From contig NZ_POXP01000001.1 in the NCBI RefSeq assembly GCF_003044935.1, forward strand, positions 558,001 through 622,000: 64,000 nt of DNA, in the 5' to 3' direction. A program made the position numbers and the translations under genes. Within the stretch, counting starts at the first letter, position 1, and each line of letters begins with the position of its first letter. This document shows positions 18,222 to 30,910 of the stretch, piece by piece. Origin of the DNA: Neisseria subflava. GTDB taxonomy: Bacteria; Pseudomonadota; Gammaproteobacteria; Burkholderiales; Neisseriaceae. A model generated the notes under the pieces. It did no database searches, was not told the DNA's origin, and saw nothing but the letters and a program-made list of their open reading frames with translations.

Positions 18222-19631
18222 TCAACCTCTTTTGTGTTTGCCACCAAAGCTGTCGTTAGACTTGCGCTTGCCTTTAAAGCCTTCGCCGCCTTTTTTGAAA
18301 CCGTCAGCTTTTTTGAAACCATCTTTCTTAAAGCCATCTTTCTTGAAACCGTCTTTTTTATGGCTTTCGCCGCGAGTTTTACCGCCGAAACCTTCTTTAG
18401 CCGGTTTCTTATCGCCGCGCCAACCGCCGGATTTACGATCGCCCCAGCCGCCTTTGCCTTTCGGTTTACCGCCGGTAGATTTGCGTTTGCGTGTCGGCTC
18501 CATGCCTTCGATGGTCAGCTCAGGCAATTTACGGCCGATGTATTTTTCAATTTTGTGTACTTTGACGTATTCGTTCACTTCGGCAAAAGTAATCGCAATA
18601 CCGGTACGGCCTGCACGGCCGGTACGGCCGATGCGGTGAACGTAATCTTCAGCCTGTTTGGGCAAGTCGTAGTTGATAACGTGGGTAATGGTTGGTACGT
18701 CGATACCGCGTGCGGCAACGTCGGTGGCAACCAAAATTTTGCAGCGGCCTTTGCGCAAGTCCATCAGCGTGCGGTTACGCCAGCCTTGCGGCATATCGCC
18801 GTGCAGGCAGTTGGCGGCAAAACCTTTTTCGTACAATTCATCCGCGATGACTTCGGTCATGGCTTTGGTGGACGTGAAAATCACGCATTGATCGATATTG
18901 GCATCGCGCAAGATATGGTCGAGCAGGCGGTTTTTATGGCGCATATCGTCGCAGTACAGCAGCTGCTCTTCGATTTTGCCTTGGTCGTCCACGCGCTCGA
19001 CTTCGACGACTTCAGGGTCTTTGGTTAGTTTGCGCGCCAGTTTGCCCACTGCTCCGTCCCAAGTGGCAGAGAACAACAAAGTCTGACGGTCAGTCGGCGT
19101 TGCTTCTACGATGGTTTCGATGTCGTCGATAAAACCCATGTCCAACATACGGTCGGCTTCGTCCAAAATCAGAACTTCCAAACGTTCAAAATCAACCTTG
19201 CCGCTTTGCATCAAGTCCATCAGACGGCCCGGAGTGGCGACAATCAGGTCAACCGGTTTGCTCAGGGCGCGGGTTTGGTAGCCGAAAGATGCGCCGCCGA
19301 CAATGCTGACAGTACGGAACCAACGCATATTTTTAGCATACGCCAGCGCGTTTTTTTCCACCTGAGCCGCCAGTTCGCGGGTCGGGGTCAAGACCAAAGC
19401 GCGTGGGCCTTTGCCCGGTTTTTCGCTGCGCTTGGTCAGTTTTTGCAAAGTCGGCAGCAGGAAGGCTGCGGTTTTGCCTGAACCGGTTTGTGCCGAAGCC
19501 ATAATATCGCGGCCGTCCAAAGCAAACGGAATCGCTTGCGCCTGAATCGGGGTCGGGCTTTCATAACCCTCGCTGCTTACGGCAGACAAAATGTTTTTAT
19601 CAAGGTTCAAATCGGCAAATTTAATAGACAT
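18222..19631 (-). CDS. rhlE: DEAD-box ATP-dependent RNA helicase (RhlE-like)
   Basis: RNA helicase with two RecA-like domains and a basic disordered tail, expected to act in ribosome assembly or RNA decay. Motifs in order: Q motif (TPIQAQAIP), AQTGSGKT, PTRELAAQ, DEAD in LILDEADRMLDMGF, SAT, VATDVAARGID and HRIGRTGRAG. I use ATG 19631 (MSIKFADLN, 469 aa), because it has an AGGA site and matches the family start; the frame extends 7 codons further. The last about 100 residues are Lys/Gly-rich with a tandem KKDGF repeat. Confidence 0.95.
   Translation of the reverse strand: MSIKFADLNLDKNILSAVSSEGYESPTPIQAQAIPFALDGRDIMASAQTGSGKTAAFLLPTLQKLTKRSEKPGKGPRALVLTPTRELAAQVEKNALAYAKNMRWFRTVSIVGGASFGYQTRALSKPVDLIVATPGRLMDLMQSGKVDFERLEVLILDEADRMLDMGFIDDIETIVEATPTDRQTLLFSATWDGAVGKLARKLTKDPEVVEVERVDDQGKIEEQLLYCDDMRHKNRLLDHILRDANIDQCVIFTSTKAMTEVIADELYEKGFAANCLHGDMPQGWRNRTLMDLRKGRCKILVATDVAARGIDVPTITHVINYDLPKQAEDYVHRIGRTGRAGRTGIAITFAEVNEYVKVHKIEKYIGRKLPELTIEGMEPTRKRKSTGGKPKGKGGWGDRKSGGWRGDKKPAKEGFGGKTRGESHKKDGFKKDGFKKDGFKKADGFKKGGEGFKGKRKSNDSFGGKHKRG
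18297..18360 (-). repeat. Tandem 15-bp repeat coding KKDGF units in rhlE
   Basis: Three KKDGF units in a row, then KKADGF, are encoded by imperfect 15-bp repeats in the helicase C-terminal tail. Copy number could vary by slippage or recombination without frameshifting. Confidence 0.7.
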
Positions 19632-19968
19632 ATCTATCCTAAGAGACAACAACGCGCACGCCTGAACAATTTCAGACGACCTGAAGCAAAGGAAAGTAAC
19701 GATACGGGAAATGTGAAGTTACAGGGTTGTCGCAAGCATCTTGCTTGTGGTTAACATCGACGACAACCTGCACAGAAAAGGCTTTGCAAATATGCAAGCA
19801 ATAAAAGAAACGCGCCCGAAACGGCGGTTTAGGTTGGATGACGATGGCTTCGTATCAAAAGGCGAACGGCGGATAATATAGATTTTATGGATAACAGTCA
19901 AGCAAAAAGGCATCAAGTGCGTTAAAATCCAACCCCTTCCCAATACTTATTCAGGCCGTCTGAAAACC
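19632..19968. other. Divergent intergenic region rhlE / RlmK-like methyltransferase
   Basis: About 335 bp between divergent genes. It contains one AGGTCGTCTGAA (N. mucosa dialect) on the minus strand near 19672 and one AG-DUS at about 19952 just before the methyltransferase start. Open frames here are short and lack ribosome sites or codon bias, so I see no gene. Confidence 0.5.
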
Positions 19969-20913
19969 ATGACCGACATTACCCCCTTTGCCAACCGCTT
20001 GGGCAAAAACATCAAACATCTTATGAAATGGGCCAAACGCAATAATATCGAAGCCTGGCGCATTTATGACCGCGATATTCCCCAATTTCCCTTTGCCGTC
20101 GATGTTTACGGCGACCAAATCCATCTTCAGGAATACGATACCGGCTGGCTGATGCAGCTCGAAGAATACGAAACATGGCTTGCGGATGTATTGGAGGCCG
20201 TCGGTTTTGTGACCGGTTTTGCACCCGAACAAATCCACCTCAAACGCCGAGAACGTCAAAAAGGTTTACAACAATACGAGAAAACCGGCAAAACCGGCGA
20301 CGATTTCGTCATCACTGAAAACGGCCGCAAGTTTTGGGTCAACCTCGACAAATACCTCGACACCGGCCTCTTCCTTGACCACCGCAACACGCGCAAAAAA
20401 GTAGGCGAAACCGCAGAGGGCAAACGCTTCCTCAACCTGTTTTCCTACACAGGCAGCTTTACCGTCTATGCCGCAACCGGCGGCGCGTTATCCAGTGAAA
20501 CTGTCGATTTGTCCAACACATATCTCGATTGGGCGAAACGCAATTTCGAACTCAACGGCATCGACACCGAACAACACAAAATCGTCCGCGCCGACGTGTT
20601 CCAATACCTGCAAAACGCCGCTGCCGAAGGCAAACAGTTCGACCTTATCGTCATGGATCCGCCCAGCTTCTCCAACAGCAAAAAGATGCTCGACATTCTC
20701 GACATCCAGCGCGACCATAAAAAGCTGATTGACGGCGCAATGAACCTGCTCGCTTCAGACGGTATTTTGTACTTCTCCAACAACCTACGCAGCTTTGTGT
20801 TGGACGATTCGGTCGCGGAACAATATGCGGTCAAAGACATTTCCAAGCAGTCCGTTCCCGACGATTTCCGCAACAAAAAAATTCATCAATGCTGGGAAAT
20901 CAAGCATAAATAA
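19969..20913 (+). CDS. 23S rRNA methyltransferase, stand-alone RlmK-like domain
   Basis: SAM-dependent methyltransferase of 314 aa resembling the C-terminal half (RlmK, m7G2069) of E. coli RlmKL, here as a separate protein; RlmI is a more distant relative. It begins with NRLGKNIKHLMKWAKRNNIEAWRIYDRDIPQFPFAVD, typical of RlmK. The SAM-binding LNLFSYTGSFTVYAA is at about 158-172 and catalytic DPPSFSNSKKM at about 232-242. The N-terminal RlmL/THUMP part is absent and not encoded alongside. An AG-DUS immediately precedes the ATG. Confidence 0.85.
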   Translation: MTDITPFANRLGKNIKHLMKWAKRNNIEAWRIYDRDIPQFPFAVDVYGDQIHLQEYDTGWLMQLEEYETWLADVLEAVGFVTGFAPEQIHLKRRERQKGLQQYEKTGKTGDDFVITENGRKFWVNLDKYLDTGLFLDHRNTRKKVGETAEGKRFLNLFSYTGSFTVYAATGGALSSETVDLSNTYLDWAKRNFELNGIDTEQHKIVRADVFQYLQNAAAEGKQFDLIVMDPPSFSNSKKMLDILDIQRDHKKLIDGAMNLLASDGILYFSNNLRSFVLDDSVAEQYAVKDISKQSVPDDFRNKKIHQCWEIKHK

Positions 20914-20918
20914 GCATC

Positions 20919-20950
20919 AGGCCGTCTGAAAGCCAGTTTTCAGACGGCCT
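20919..20950. terminator. Inverted DUS pair behind the methyltransferase
   Basis: AGGCCGTCTGAA (20919-20930) and TTCAGACGGCCT (20939-20950). Confidence 0.6.
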
Positions 20951-21025
20951 GATTACCATATTGAATCTCTCAATCAATAGGCGCATAATTGAAGAAATTG
21001 TTGACAATATCAAAAGGAAAATAAC

Positions 21026-22207
21026 ATGCAAAACTACCTGACGCCCAATTTCTCATTCGCCCCCATGATTCCAGAACGCGCGCTCGGCAGCCGGGTTTGG
21101 GATACCGAAAGACGAGAATACATTGACCTGTCAGGCGGTATTGCTGTGAACGCGCTGGGCCATTGCCATCCTGATTTGGTCGCAGCCTTGACCGAACAGT
21201 CGCAAAAACTTTGGCACATTTCTAATATCTACACTACCCAACCGGCGCAAGAATTGGCCAAAAAATTGGTCGAAAACACCTTCGCCGACAAAGTATTTTT
21301 CTGCAACTCCGGCGCAGAGGCCAATGAAGCCGCGCTGAAACTGGCGCGCAAATACGGCCGCGATCATTTTGGCGAACACAAAACCGAAATCATCTCCTGC
21401 CTCAACAGCTTCCACGGCCGCACCCTGTTTACCGTATCCGTCGGCGGCCAGCCCAAATACAGCAAAGACTACGCGCCGCTGCCGGCCGGCATTACCCACG
21501 TTCCCTTCAATGATGTTGCCGCATTGGAAGCAGCCGTCAGCGACAAAACCTGCGCCGTGATTATCGAGCCGATTCAAGGCGAAAGCGGCATTCTGCCTGC
21601 CACTCAAGAATATCTGCAAGCCGCACGCCGTTTATGCGACAAACACGGCACCTTGCTGATTTTGGACGAAGTGCAAACCGGCATGGGGCATACAGGCAAA
21701 CTGTTTGCCTACGAGCATTACGGCGTAACACCCGATATCCTCAGCTCCGCCAAAGCCTTGGGCGGCGGCTTCCCGATTGGCGCGATTCTGACCACCGATA
21801 AAATCGCCCCAACCTTCGGCCCTGGAACGCATGGCTCGACCTTTGGCGGCAATCCGATGGCGTGTGCGGTCGGCAGCCGTGCGTTTGACATCATCAATGC
21901 GACCGAAACATTGGCACACGTTAAACAACAAGGCCAAAAACTTCAGACGGCCTTGCGTGAAATAGGCGAAAAGACCGGCGTATTTAAAGAAGTCCGCGGC
22001 ATGGGCTTGCTGCTCGGCTGCGTATTGGCAGACGAATACGCAGGCAAGGCATCAGAAATTACCGCCGCCGCTTTAAAACACGGCCTGATGGTACTGGTTG
22101 CCGGCGCCAATGTCGTGCGCTTCGCCCCCAGCCTGCTGCTGAACGATGAAGACATGGCTGAAGGCTTGAAACGTTTTGAAGCAGCCTTGGCCGAATGGTT
22201 GGCCTGA
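21026..22207 (+). CDS. argD: Acetylornithine/succinyldiaminopimelate aminotransferase
   Basis: PLP-dependent class III aminotransferase in arginine (and possibly lysine) biosynthesis, converting N-acetylglutamate semialdehyde to N-acetylornithine. 393 aa. FFCNSGAEANEAALKLARK (about 92-110), LDEVQTGMGHTG with the PLP-binding Asp (about 213-224) and the Schiff-base Lys in SSAKALGGGFPIGA (about 238-251) are all present. The AAAGGAAAATAAC ribosome site is good. It is flanked by DUS hairpins, suggesting single-gene transcription. Assignment as ArgD over related omega-aminotransferases rests on the YLTPNFSFAPMIPERALGSRVWD N-terminal style. Confidence 0.9.
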   Translation: MQNYLTPNFSFAPMIPERALGSRVWDTERREYIDLSGGIAVNALGHCHPDLVAALTEQSQKLWHISNIYTTQPAQELAKKLVENTFADKVFFCNSGAEANEAALKLARKYGRDHFGEHKTEIISCLNSFHGRTLFTVSVGGQPKYSKDYAPLPAGITHVPFNDVAALEAAVSDKTCAVIIEPIQGESGILPATQEYLQAARRLCDKHGTLLILDEVQTGMGHTGKLFAYEHYGVTPDILSSAKALGGGFPIGAILTTDKIAPTFGPGTHGSTFGGNPMACAVGSRAFDIINATETLAHVKQQGQKLQTALREIGEKTGVFKEVRGMGLLLGCVLADEYAGKASEITAAALKHGLMVLVAGANVVRFAPSLLLNDEDMAEGLKRFEAALAEWLA

Positions 22208-22271
22208 TTTTTAAAACCCAATATCCAAATCAGCCGACAGCTTTTATTCCCTAATTGATGCCATATAGTAA

Positions 22272-22315
22272 AGGCCGTCTGAAAGACTGTTTGAGTTTTT
22301 CAGACGGCCTTTTTT
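22272..22315. terminator. Inverted DUS pair behind argD
   Basis: AGGCCGTCTGAAA ... TTTCAGACGGCCT followed by six T residues. Confidence 0.75.
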
Positions 22316-22434
22316 CAATATTGAAAACAACATCCGCCTACATGCTTTGTCATTTGATGTTTGTTAAAAATCGTACTGCCTCTTCGTGTTACGCTTGGCA
22401 AACAATTTGATTTTACGAAGAAAAGGAGCAGGAG

Positions 22435-23370
22435 ATGGTATCGTTGAAAACCCAAATTGCCGGTTTTTCTTTTGACAACTGCCTGATGAACGCGGCAGGT
22501 GTGTCATGTATGACTGTTGAGGAATTGGAAGCGGTCAGACAGTCTTCGGCAGGCACTTTCATTACCAAGACCGCAACGCTTACCCCGCGTCAAGGCAACC
22601 CCGAGCCGCGTTATCGGGACGTGCCTCTCGGCAGCATCAATTCGATGGGTTTGCCGAATCAAGGCATTGATTACTATCTGGATTACCTGCTTACCCTTCA
22701 AGAATCTGAGCCGGAACGGACATTTTTCCTATCATTGGTCGGTCTATCGCCCGGCGAAACACATATCCTGTTGGAAAAAGTGCAAAATAGCGGGTTTAAC
22801 GGCATTACCGAACTCAACCTATCCTGCCCAAACGTCGCCGGCAAACCGCAAATCGCCTATGACTTTGAAACAACCGAGATGATTTTGGATAATACGTTTA
22901 CCTACTTCGACAAGCCCTTGGGCATCAAATTGCCGCCGTATTTCGATATAGCCCATTTTGATCAAGCGGCGAAAGTGTTCAACCGCTATCCCCTAAAATT
23001 CGTCAACTGCGTCAACTCCATCGGCAACGGCATGTATATCGAAGACGAATCCGTCGTCATCCGCCCGAAAAACGGCTTCGGCGGCATAGGCGGCCAATAC
23101 ATCAAACCAACTGCGCTCGCCAATGTCCACGCGTTCTATCAAAGACTGGAGCCGTCTATCCAAGTCATCGGAACAGGCGGCGTTTACAGCGGCCGTGATG
23201 CATTTGAACACATCTTGTGCGGCGCAAGCATGGTGCAGATCGGCACGGCGCTACACCAGCAAGGCGTAGACATTTTTGAACGGGTTTCCCTTGAATTAAA
23301 AGCCATCATGGCGCAAAAAGGCTATGAAAAAATAGAAGACTTCAAAGGCAAATTGAAATATTTTACATAA
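22435..23370 (+). CDS. pyrD: Dihydroorotate dehydrogenase, class 1A (fumarate-type)
   Basis: FMN enzyme oxidising dihydroorotate to orotate in pyrimidine synthesis. The sequence is of the soluble class 1A type known from Lactococcus and Streptococcus. 311 aa is the same length as L. lactis PyrDA, with matching INSMGLPN, the catalytic-Cys segment [14 protein letters not shown] (Cys at about 130), [29 protein letters not shown] and the FMN-binding IGTGGV. There is no N-terminal membrane helix as in class 2. Class 1A enzymes use fumarate as electron acceptor. Neisseria are expected to have a class 2 enzyme, so this may be an acquired second system. It is flanked by DUS hairpins. Confidence 0.92.
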   Translation: MVSLKTQIAGFSFDNCLMNAAGVSCMTVEELEAVRQSSAGTFITKTATLTPRQGNPEPRYRDVPLGSINSMGLPNQGIDYYLDYLLTLQESEPERTFFLSLVGLSPGETHILLEKVQNSGFNGITELNLSCPNVAGKPQIAYDFETTEMILDNTFTYFDKPLGIKLPPYFDIAHFDQAAKVFNRYPLKFVNCVNSIGNGMYIEDESVVIRPKNGFGGIGGQYIKPTALANVHAFYQRLEPSIQVIGTGGVYSGRDAFEHILCGASMVQIGTALHQQGVDIFERVSLELKAIMAQKGYEKIEDFKGKLKYFT

Positions 23371-23392
23371 GGTTTACTCTAAAAAACGCCCA

Positions 23393-23430
23393 AGGCCGTC
23401 TGAAAATTTCAGACGGCCTTGTTGTATAAT
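23393..23430. terminator. Inverted DUS pair and adjacent TATAAT between pyrD and rep
   Basis: A near loopless DUS stem (23393-23419) is followed at once by TATAAT (23425-23430), probably the -10 of rep. The -35 would fall within the DUS stem and is not consensus. Confidence 0.5.
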
Positions 23431-23460
23431 TGCTCCCCACATTACCCGTCTTCCCCTTCA

Positions 23461-25461
23461 ATGAAACTCAACCCCCAACAGCAAGCCGCAGTCAAATATC
23501 TAGGCGGCCCCCTGCTCGTCCTTGCCGGCGCAGGCAGCGGCAAAACCGGCGTGATTACGCAAAAAATCAAGCATTTGATTGTCAATGTCGGCTATCTGCC
23601 GCATACCGTCGCCGCGATTACCTTTACCAATAAAGCCGCCACGGAAATGCAGGAGCGCGTCGCCAAAATGCTGCCCAAGTCGCAAACGCGCGGGCTGACG
23701 ATTTGCACCTTCCACTCTTTGGGTATGAAGATTTTGCGCGAAGAAGCCAATCAAATCGGTTACAAAAAAAACTTTTCCATCCTCGACTCTACCGACAGCG
23801 CCAAAATCATCAGCGAGCTCTTGGGCGGTACGGGCAAAGAAGCCATATTCAAAGCGCAACACCAAATTTCCCTGTGGAAAAACGATCTAAAAACGCCTGA
23901 AGATGTCGTTCAGACGGCCTCTAATGTGTGGGAACAACAAACAGCGCGCGTCTATGCAAGTTATCAGGAAACCCTGCAAAGCTATCAGGCAGTAGACTTC
24001 GACGACTTAATCCGCCTGCCTGCCGTGCTGTTGCAGCAAAACAGCGAAGTGCGCAATAAATGGCAGCGGCGGCTGCGTTATCTGCTGGTTGATGAATGCC
24101 AAGACACTAACACCTGCCAATTCACCCTGATGAAGCTTCTGACCGGCGCGGAAGGCATGTTTACCGCTGTCGGCGATGACGACCAGTCCATCTACGCATG
24201 GCGCGGCGCAAACATGGAAAACCTGCGTAAAATGCAGGAAGACTATCCACAGATGAAAGTCATCAAGCTGGAGCAAAACTACCGCTCCACCGCGCGGATT
24301 CTTAAAATCGCCAACAAAGTGATTGAAAACAACCCCAAGCTGTTCACCAAAAAACTTTGGTCGCAGTTCGGCGAAGGCGAAATCGTCAAGGTCGTTGCCT
24401 GTCAAAGCGAGCAGCACGAAGCCGACTGGGTTGTCAGCCAAATCGTCAAGCAGAAGCTGGTCGGCGGCGACAAAACCCAATACGCCGATTTCGCCGTGTT
24501 ATACCGTGGCAACCATCAAGCGCGAATTTTTGAAGAAGCCTTGCGCAGCGCGCGCGTTCCTTATCAACTCTCCGGCGGGCAGAGTTTTTTCGACAAAGCC
24601 GAAATCAAAGACGTTTTGTCCTATTTGCGCCTGCTTGCCAATCCCAACGACGATCCCGCCTTCCTGCGCGCCGTGACCACGCCCAAACGCGGTATCGGCG
24701 ACGTCACGCTGGGCAAACTCAACACCTACGCGCACGAACACGAATGCAGCCTATATGAAGCCGCGCAGACCGAAGAAGCGCTTGCCCTGTTGAACAATAC
24801 CAACCGCCAACACCTGCAAGCCTTCATGGATATGATTGAAAACTACCGCGCCAAAGCCGAAATCAGCGAAGCAGGCGAGCTTATCCATAACCTGCTGAGA
24901 GAAATCGACTACGAAAACCACCTGTTGGCAAACGAAGAAGGCAAAGCAGGCGAAATCAAATGGCGCAACGTTACCGACCTGACTGGCTGGCTGGAACGCA
25001 AAGGCGAGCAAGACGGCAAAAACATCATCGAGCTTGCCCAAACCATCGCCCTGATGACGCTTTTGGAAGGCAAAAGTGAAGAAGAAGTCGATGCCGTCAA
25101 ACTTTCCACCCTGCACGCTTCCAAAGGTTTGGAATACCCCTACGTTTTCCTTGTCGGTTGCGAAGAAGGTATCTTGCCGCATAATGACAGCATAGAAGAA
25201 GACAATGTCGAAGAAGAACGCCGCCTGATGTACGTCGGCATTACCCGCGCCAAACGCCAGCTTACACTGACCCACTGCCTCAAACGCAAAAAGCAAGGCA
25301 CATGGCAGTTCCCCGAGCCGAGCCGCTTCATAGACGAAATGCCGCAGGAAGACATCAAGATTTTAGGCCGCAAAGGCGGCGAGCCGATTGTGAGCAAGGA
25401 AGAAGGGAAAAGCAATCTGGCGGGTTTGCTGGATATGCTGGGAAACAAAAGAAAAGGATAA
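23461..25461 (+). CDS. rep: ATP-dependent DNA helicase Rep
   Basis: Superfamily 1A 3'-5' helicase that helps replisomes through barriers. 666 aa from ATG 23461 (MKLNPQQQAAVKYL); E. coli Rep has 673. The longer frame starts inside the upstream hairpin and is not used. Motifs: Walker A GAGSGKT (about 22-28), TFTNKAATEMQ, DECQDTN (motif II), GDDDQSIYAWRGA, LEQNYRS, LHASKGLEYPYVFLVGCEEGILPH and RRLMYVGITRAK. One intragenic DUS lies near 23909. Rep is distinguished from UvrD by the N-terminus and the ILPHNDSIEEDNVEEER region. Confidence 0.93.
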   Translation: MKLNPQQQAAVKYLGGPLLVLAGAGSGKTGVITQKIKHLIVNVGYLPHTVAAITFTNKAATEMQERVAKMLPKSQTRGLTICTFHSLGMKILREEANQIGYKKNFSILDSTDSAKIISELLGGTGKEAIFKAQHQISLWKNDLKTPEDVVQTASNVWEQQTARVYASYQETLQSYQAVDFDDLIRLPAVLLQQNSEVRNKWQRRLRYLLVDECQDTNTCQFTLMKLLTGAEGMFTAVGDDDQSIYAWRGANMENLRKMQEDYPQMKVIKLEQNYRSTARILKIANKVIENNPKLFTKKLWSQFGEGEIVKVVACQSEQHEADWVVSQIVKQKLVGGDKTQYADFAVLYRGNHQARIFEEALRSARVPYQLSGGQSFFDKAEIKDVLSYLRLLANPNDDPAFLRAVTTPKRGIGDVTLGKLNTYAHEHECSLYEAAQTEEALALLNNTNRQHLQAFMDMIENYRAKAEISEAGELIHNLLREIDYENHLLANEEGKAGEIKWRNVTDLTGWLERKGEQDGKNIIELAQTIALMTLLEGKSEEEVDAVKLSTLHASKGLEYPYVFLVGCEEGILPHNDSIEEDNVEEERRLMYVGITRAKRQLTLTHCLKRKKQGTWQFPEPSRFIDEMPQEDIKILGRKGGEPIVSKEEGKSNLAGLLDMLGNKRKG

Positions 25462-25465
25462 AGCA

Positions 25466-25497
25466 AGGCCATCTGAAAGCAACCTTTCAGACGGCCT
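25466..25497. terminator. DUS hairpin behind rep
   Basis: AGGCCATCTGAA (one change) pairs with TTCAGACGGCCT, followed by TTATTGT. Confidence 0.55.
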
Positions 25498-25769
25498 TAT
25501 TGTCAGCAAAATGTCAAAGTCAACAATAAAATAATTTTTTACTTTATACCTTTATGCCCATCTATTCCCATTCCTCCCGATTCTTCAAAAATAAACAAAA
25601 ATAATCGAATAATCAGGTACAAAATAAAAAAATCAAGCGACACGATTGCTCCATTTCCCTTCAATTTATAAGCAAAAATTGTCAACACTTGAAGTATAAA
25701 TTCACAAGCAAAATCGCATTTTTCAGGTATAATAATGGATTCCCCAACTGCATTTTGTGAGCTGAATCC
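25498..25769 (+). promoter_or_regulatory. AT-rich purL upstream region with TATAAT
   Basis: About 270 bp without a gene. TATAAT (25728-25733) lies about 36 bp before the purL ATG and is a likely -10; I see no consensus -35. No PurR-like palindrome could be identified by eye. Confidence 0.45.
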
Positions 25770-29666
<3,897 letters not shown>

Positions 29667-29696
29667 CCAGGCTGATTTGATTCGGCTTTAAAGAAA

Positions 29697-29750
29697 AGGT
29701 CGTCTGAAATAGGCACATCGGACTTCGCTCCAACCTGTTTCAGACGGCCT
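29697..29750. terminator. Mixed-dialect DUS hairpin behind purL
   Basis: AGGTCGTCTGAA (N. mucosa dialect, 29697-29708) pairs with standard TTCAGACGGCCT (29739-29750) across a 30-nt loop. Confidence 0.55.
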
Positions 29751-29818
29751 AGATTTTTTATCCCGAACCTATATACAAAAAAACTTAATTGAATTTATAG
29801 AAAGATTTGGAGAAGCTT

Positions 29819-30622
29819 ATGTCTGACAAAGTAATTTTTAAAAACAAGCCGAATGATGATGAATATATTAAATGGATTGAAGAAAACTCAAATGGATTTG
29901 TATTAAATATAGATCAAACTAAAGACCCTTCTAAGATTTATAAAGATTATCCCAAAATACATTTTGCTAATTGTGGCCAACTAAATAAAAGGCCGGGGCG
30001 CACAACTAAAAAATATTTCAAAGTTTGCTCAAACTCAATCGAAGAACTTGAACGATGGAGCTTGAACACATACAACAAAGAACTAACTCCATGCAGAACC
30101 TGTAAGAAAAGAGGATTATTAGTGGCATGGTACGCAGAAATAAAAAATCTTCAGGCGGCTTCTGCCCTGTCCTTAAAATCTGATATAGACGAACTCAAAG
30201 AATGTTTAGTATCTGAGACCAATTCAGCAAAACGAACCGAAATTGAGACTTTGATAAAAGCCCGTCAAGGGCAAGGCAGTTTCCGACAAAAACTACTCAA
30301 ACTGTATCCAAGCTGCCCGCTGACCGGTCTAGATATCGAGCCTTTACTCATTGCCAGCCATATTAAACCTTGGAGCGTGTGCGATGATAACGAGCGTTTA
30401 TGTCGCTTCAATGGTCTGATGCTCGCACCCAATATCGACAGATTATTCGATAATGGACTGATTACGTTTGATACCGACGGTACGATAAAAATCAGCCCGA
30501 CAATCGATTCGGAAAATCAAAAGCGGTTGGGAATTTCTCCCGATATGAAATTAAAAATTCGACCGGAAAGCGAAAAATATTTCGAGTATCACCGCAACCA
30601 TGTCTTCCAAAAAGAAGAATAG
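29819..30622 (+). CDS. HNH endonuclease with N-terminal His/Cys domain
   Basis: 267-aa protein, start ATG 29819 with a GGAG site at 29809-29812. The C-terminal half (about 165-225) is an HNH nuclease of the restriction type: SCPLTGL, LLIASHIKPW (metal/catalytic His), then RFNGLMLAPNIDRLFDNGLI. The N-terminal about 110 residues contain H48, C52, C70, C92 and C95 in an arrangement that could bind zinc and recognise DNA, followed by a helical linker. Orphan enzymes of this build are candidates for modification-dependent restriction, but no methylase is adjacent. The gene is clearly more AT-rich than its neighbours and is bordered by unusual DUS, so transfer is likely. Confidence 0.85.
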   Translation: MSDKVIFKNKPNDDEYIKWIEENSNGFVLNIDQTKDPSKIYKDYPKIHFANCGQLNKRPGRTTKKYFKVCSNSIEELERWSLNTYNKELTPCRTCKKRGLLVAWYAEIKNLQAASALSLKSDIDELKECLVSETNSAKRTEIETLIKARQGQGSFRQKLLKLYPSCPLTGLDIEPLLIASHIKPWSVCDDNERLCRFNGLMLAPNIDRLFDNGLITFDTDGTIKISPTIDSENQKRLGISPDMKLKIRPESEKYFEYHRNHVFQKEE

Positions 30623-30647
30623 ATGGGTTGAACAGTCTGTTGATTTA

Positions 30648-30701
30648 AGGTCGTCTGAAAACGATTTAGCGAACCACTCTATACCTGTTTTCAGACGACC
30701 T
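30648..30701. terminator. Inverted N. mucosa-dialect DUS pair behind the HNH gene
   Basis: AGGTCGTCTGAAAAC (30648-30662) and GTTTTCAGACGACCT (30687-30701), both arms in the AGGTCG dialect, followed by TTTT. Confidence 0.75.
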
Positions 30702-30743
30702 TTTTGCGTCCTTTTGCATATAAAGACCAAACCGACCATCGTC

Positions 30744-30763
30744 ATTCCCGCGTAGGCGGGAAT
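30744..30763. repeat. dRS3 repeat
   Basis: ATTCCCGCGTAGGCGGGAAT fits the neisserial dRS3 consensus ATTCCC-N8-GGGAAT. In pathogenic Neisseria these 20-mers border intergenic mosaic elements and serve as filamentous-prophage insertion sites. Only one copy is seen here. Confidence 0.8.
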
Positions 30764-30910
30764 GACGGTGGCGAAGTGTTTTTTTGGATTCCCATTATCG
30801 GCATTCCATTAGCGTGTTCTGCAAGCAGAAGCATCATTCCGTATAATCATAATCCCCCTTAGCTCCCCATCAGCTATAATCGACATATTCAGACGGCCTT
30901 TCCCGACATT

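Noticed and set aside
19719-19943. 74-codon minus-strand frame between rhlE and the methyltransferase gene
   Set aside because: No ribosome site, no motif, atypical composition; treated as intergenic.
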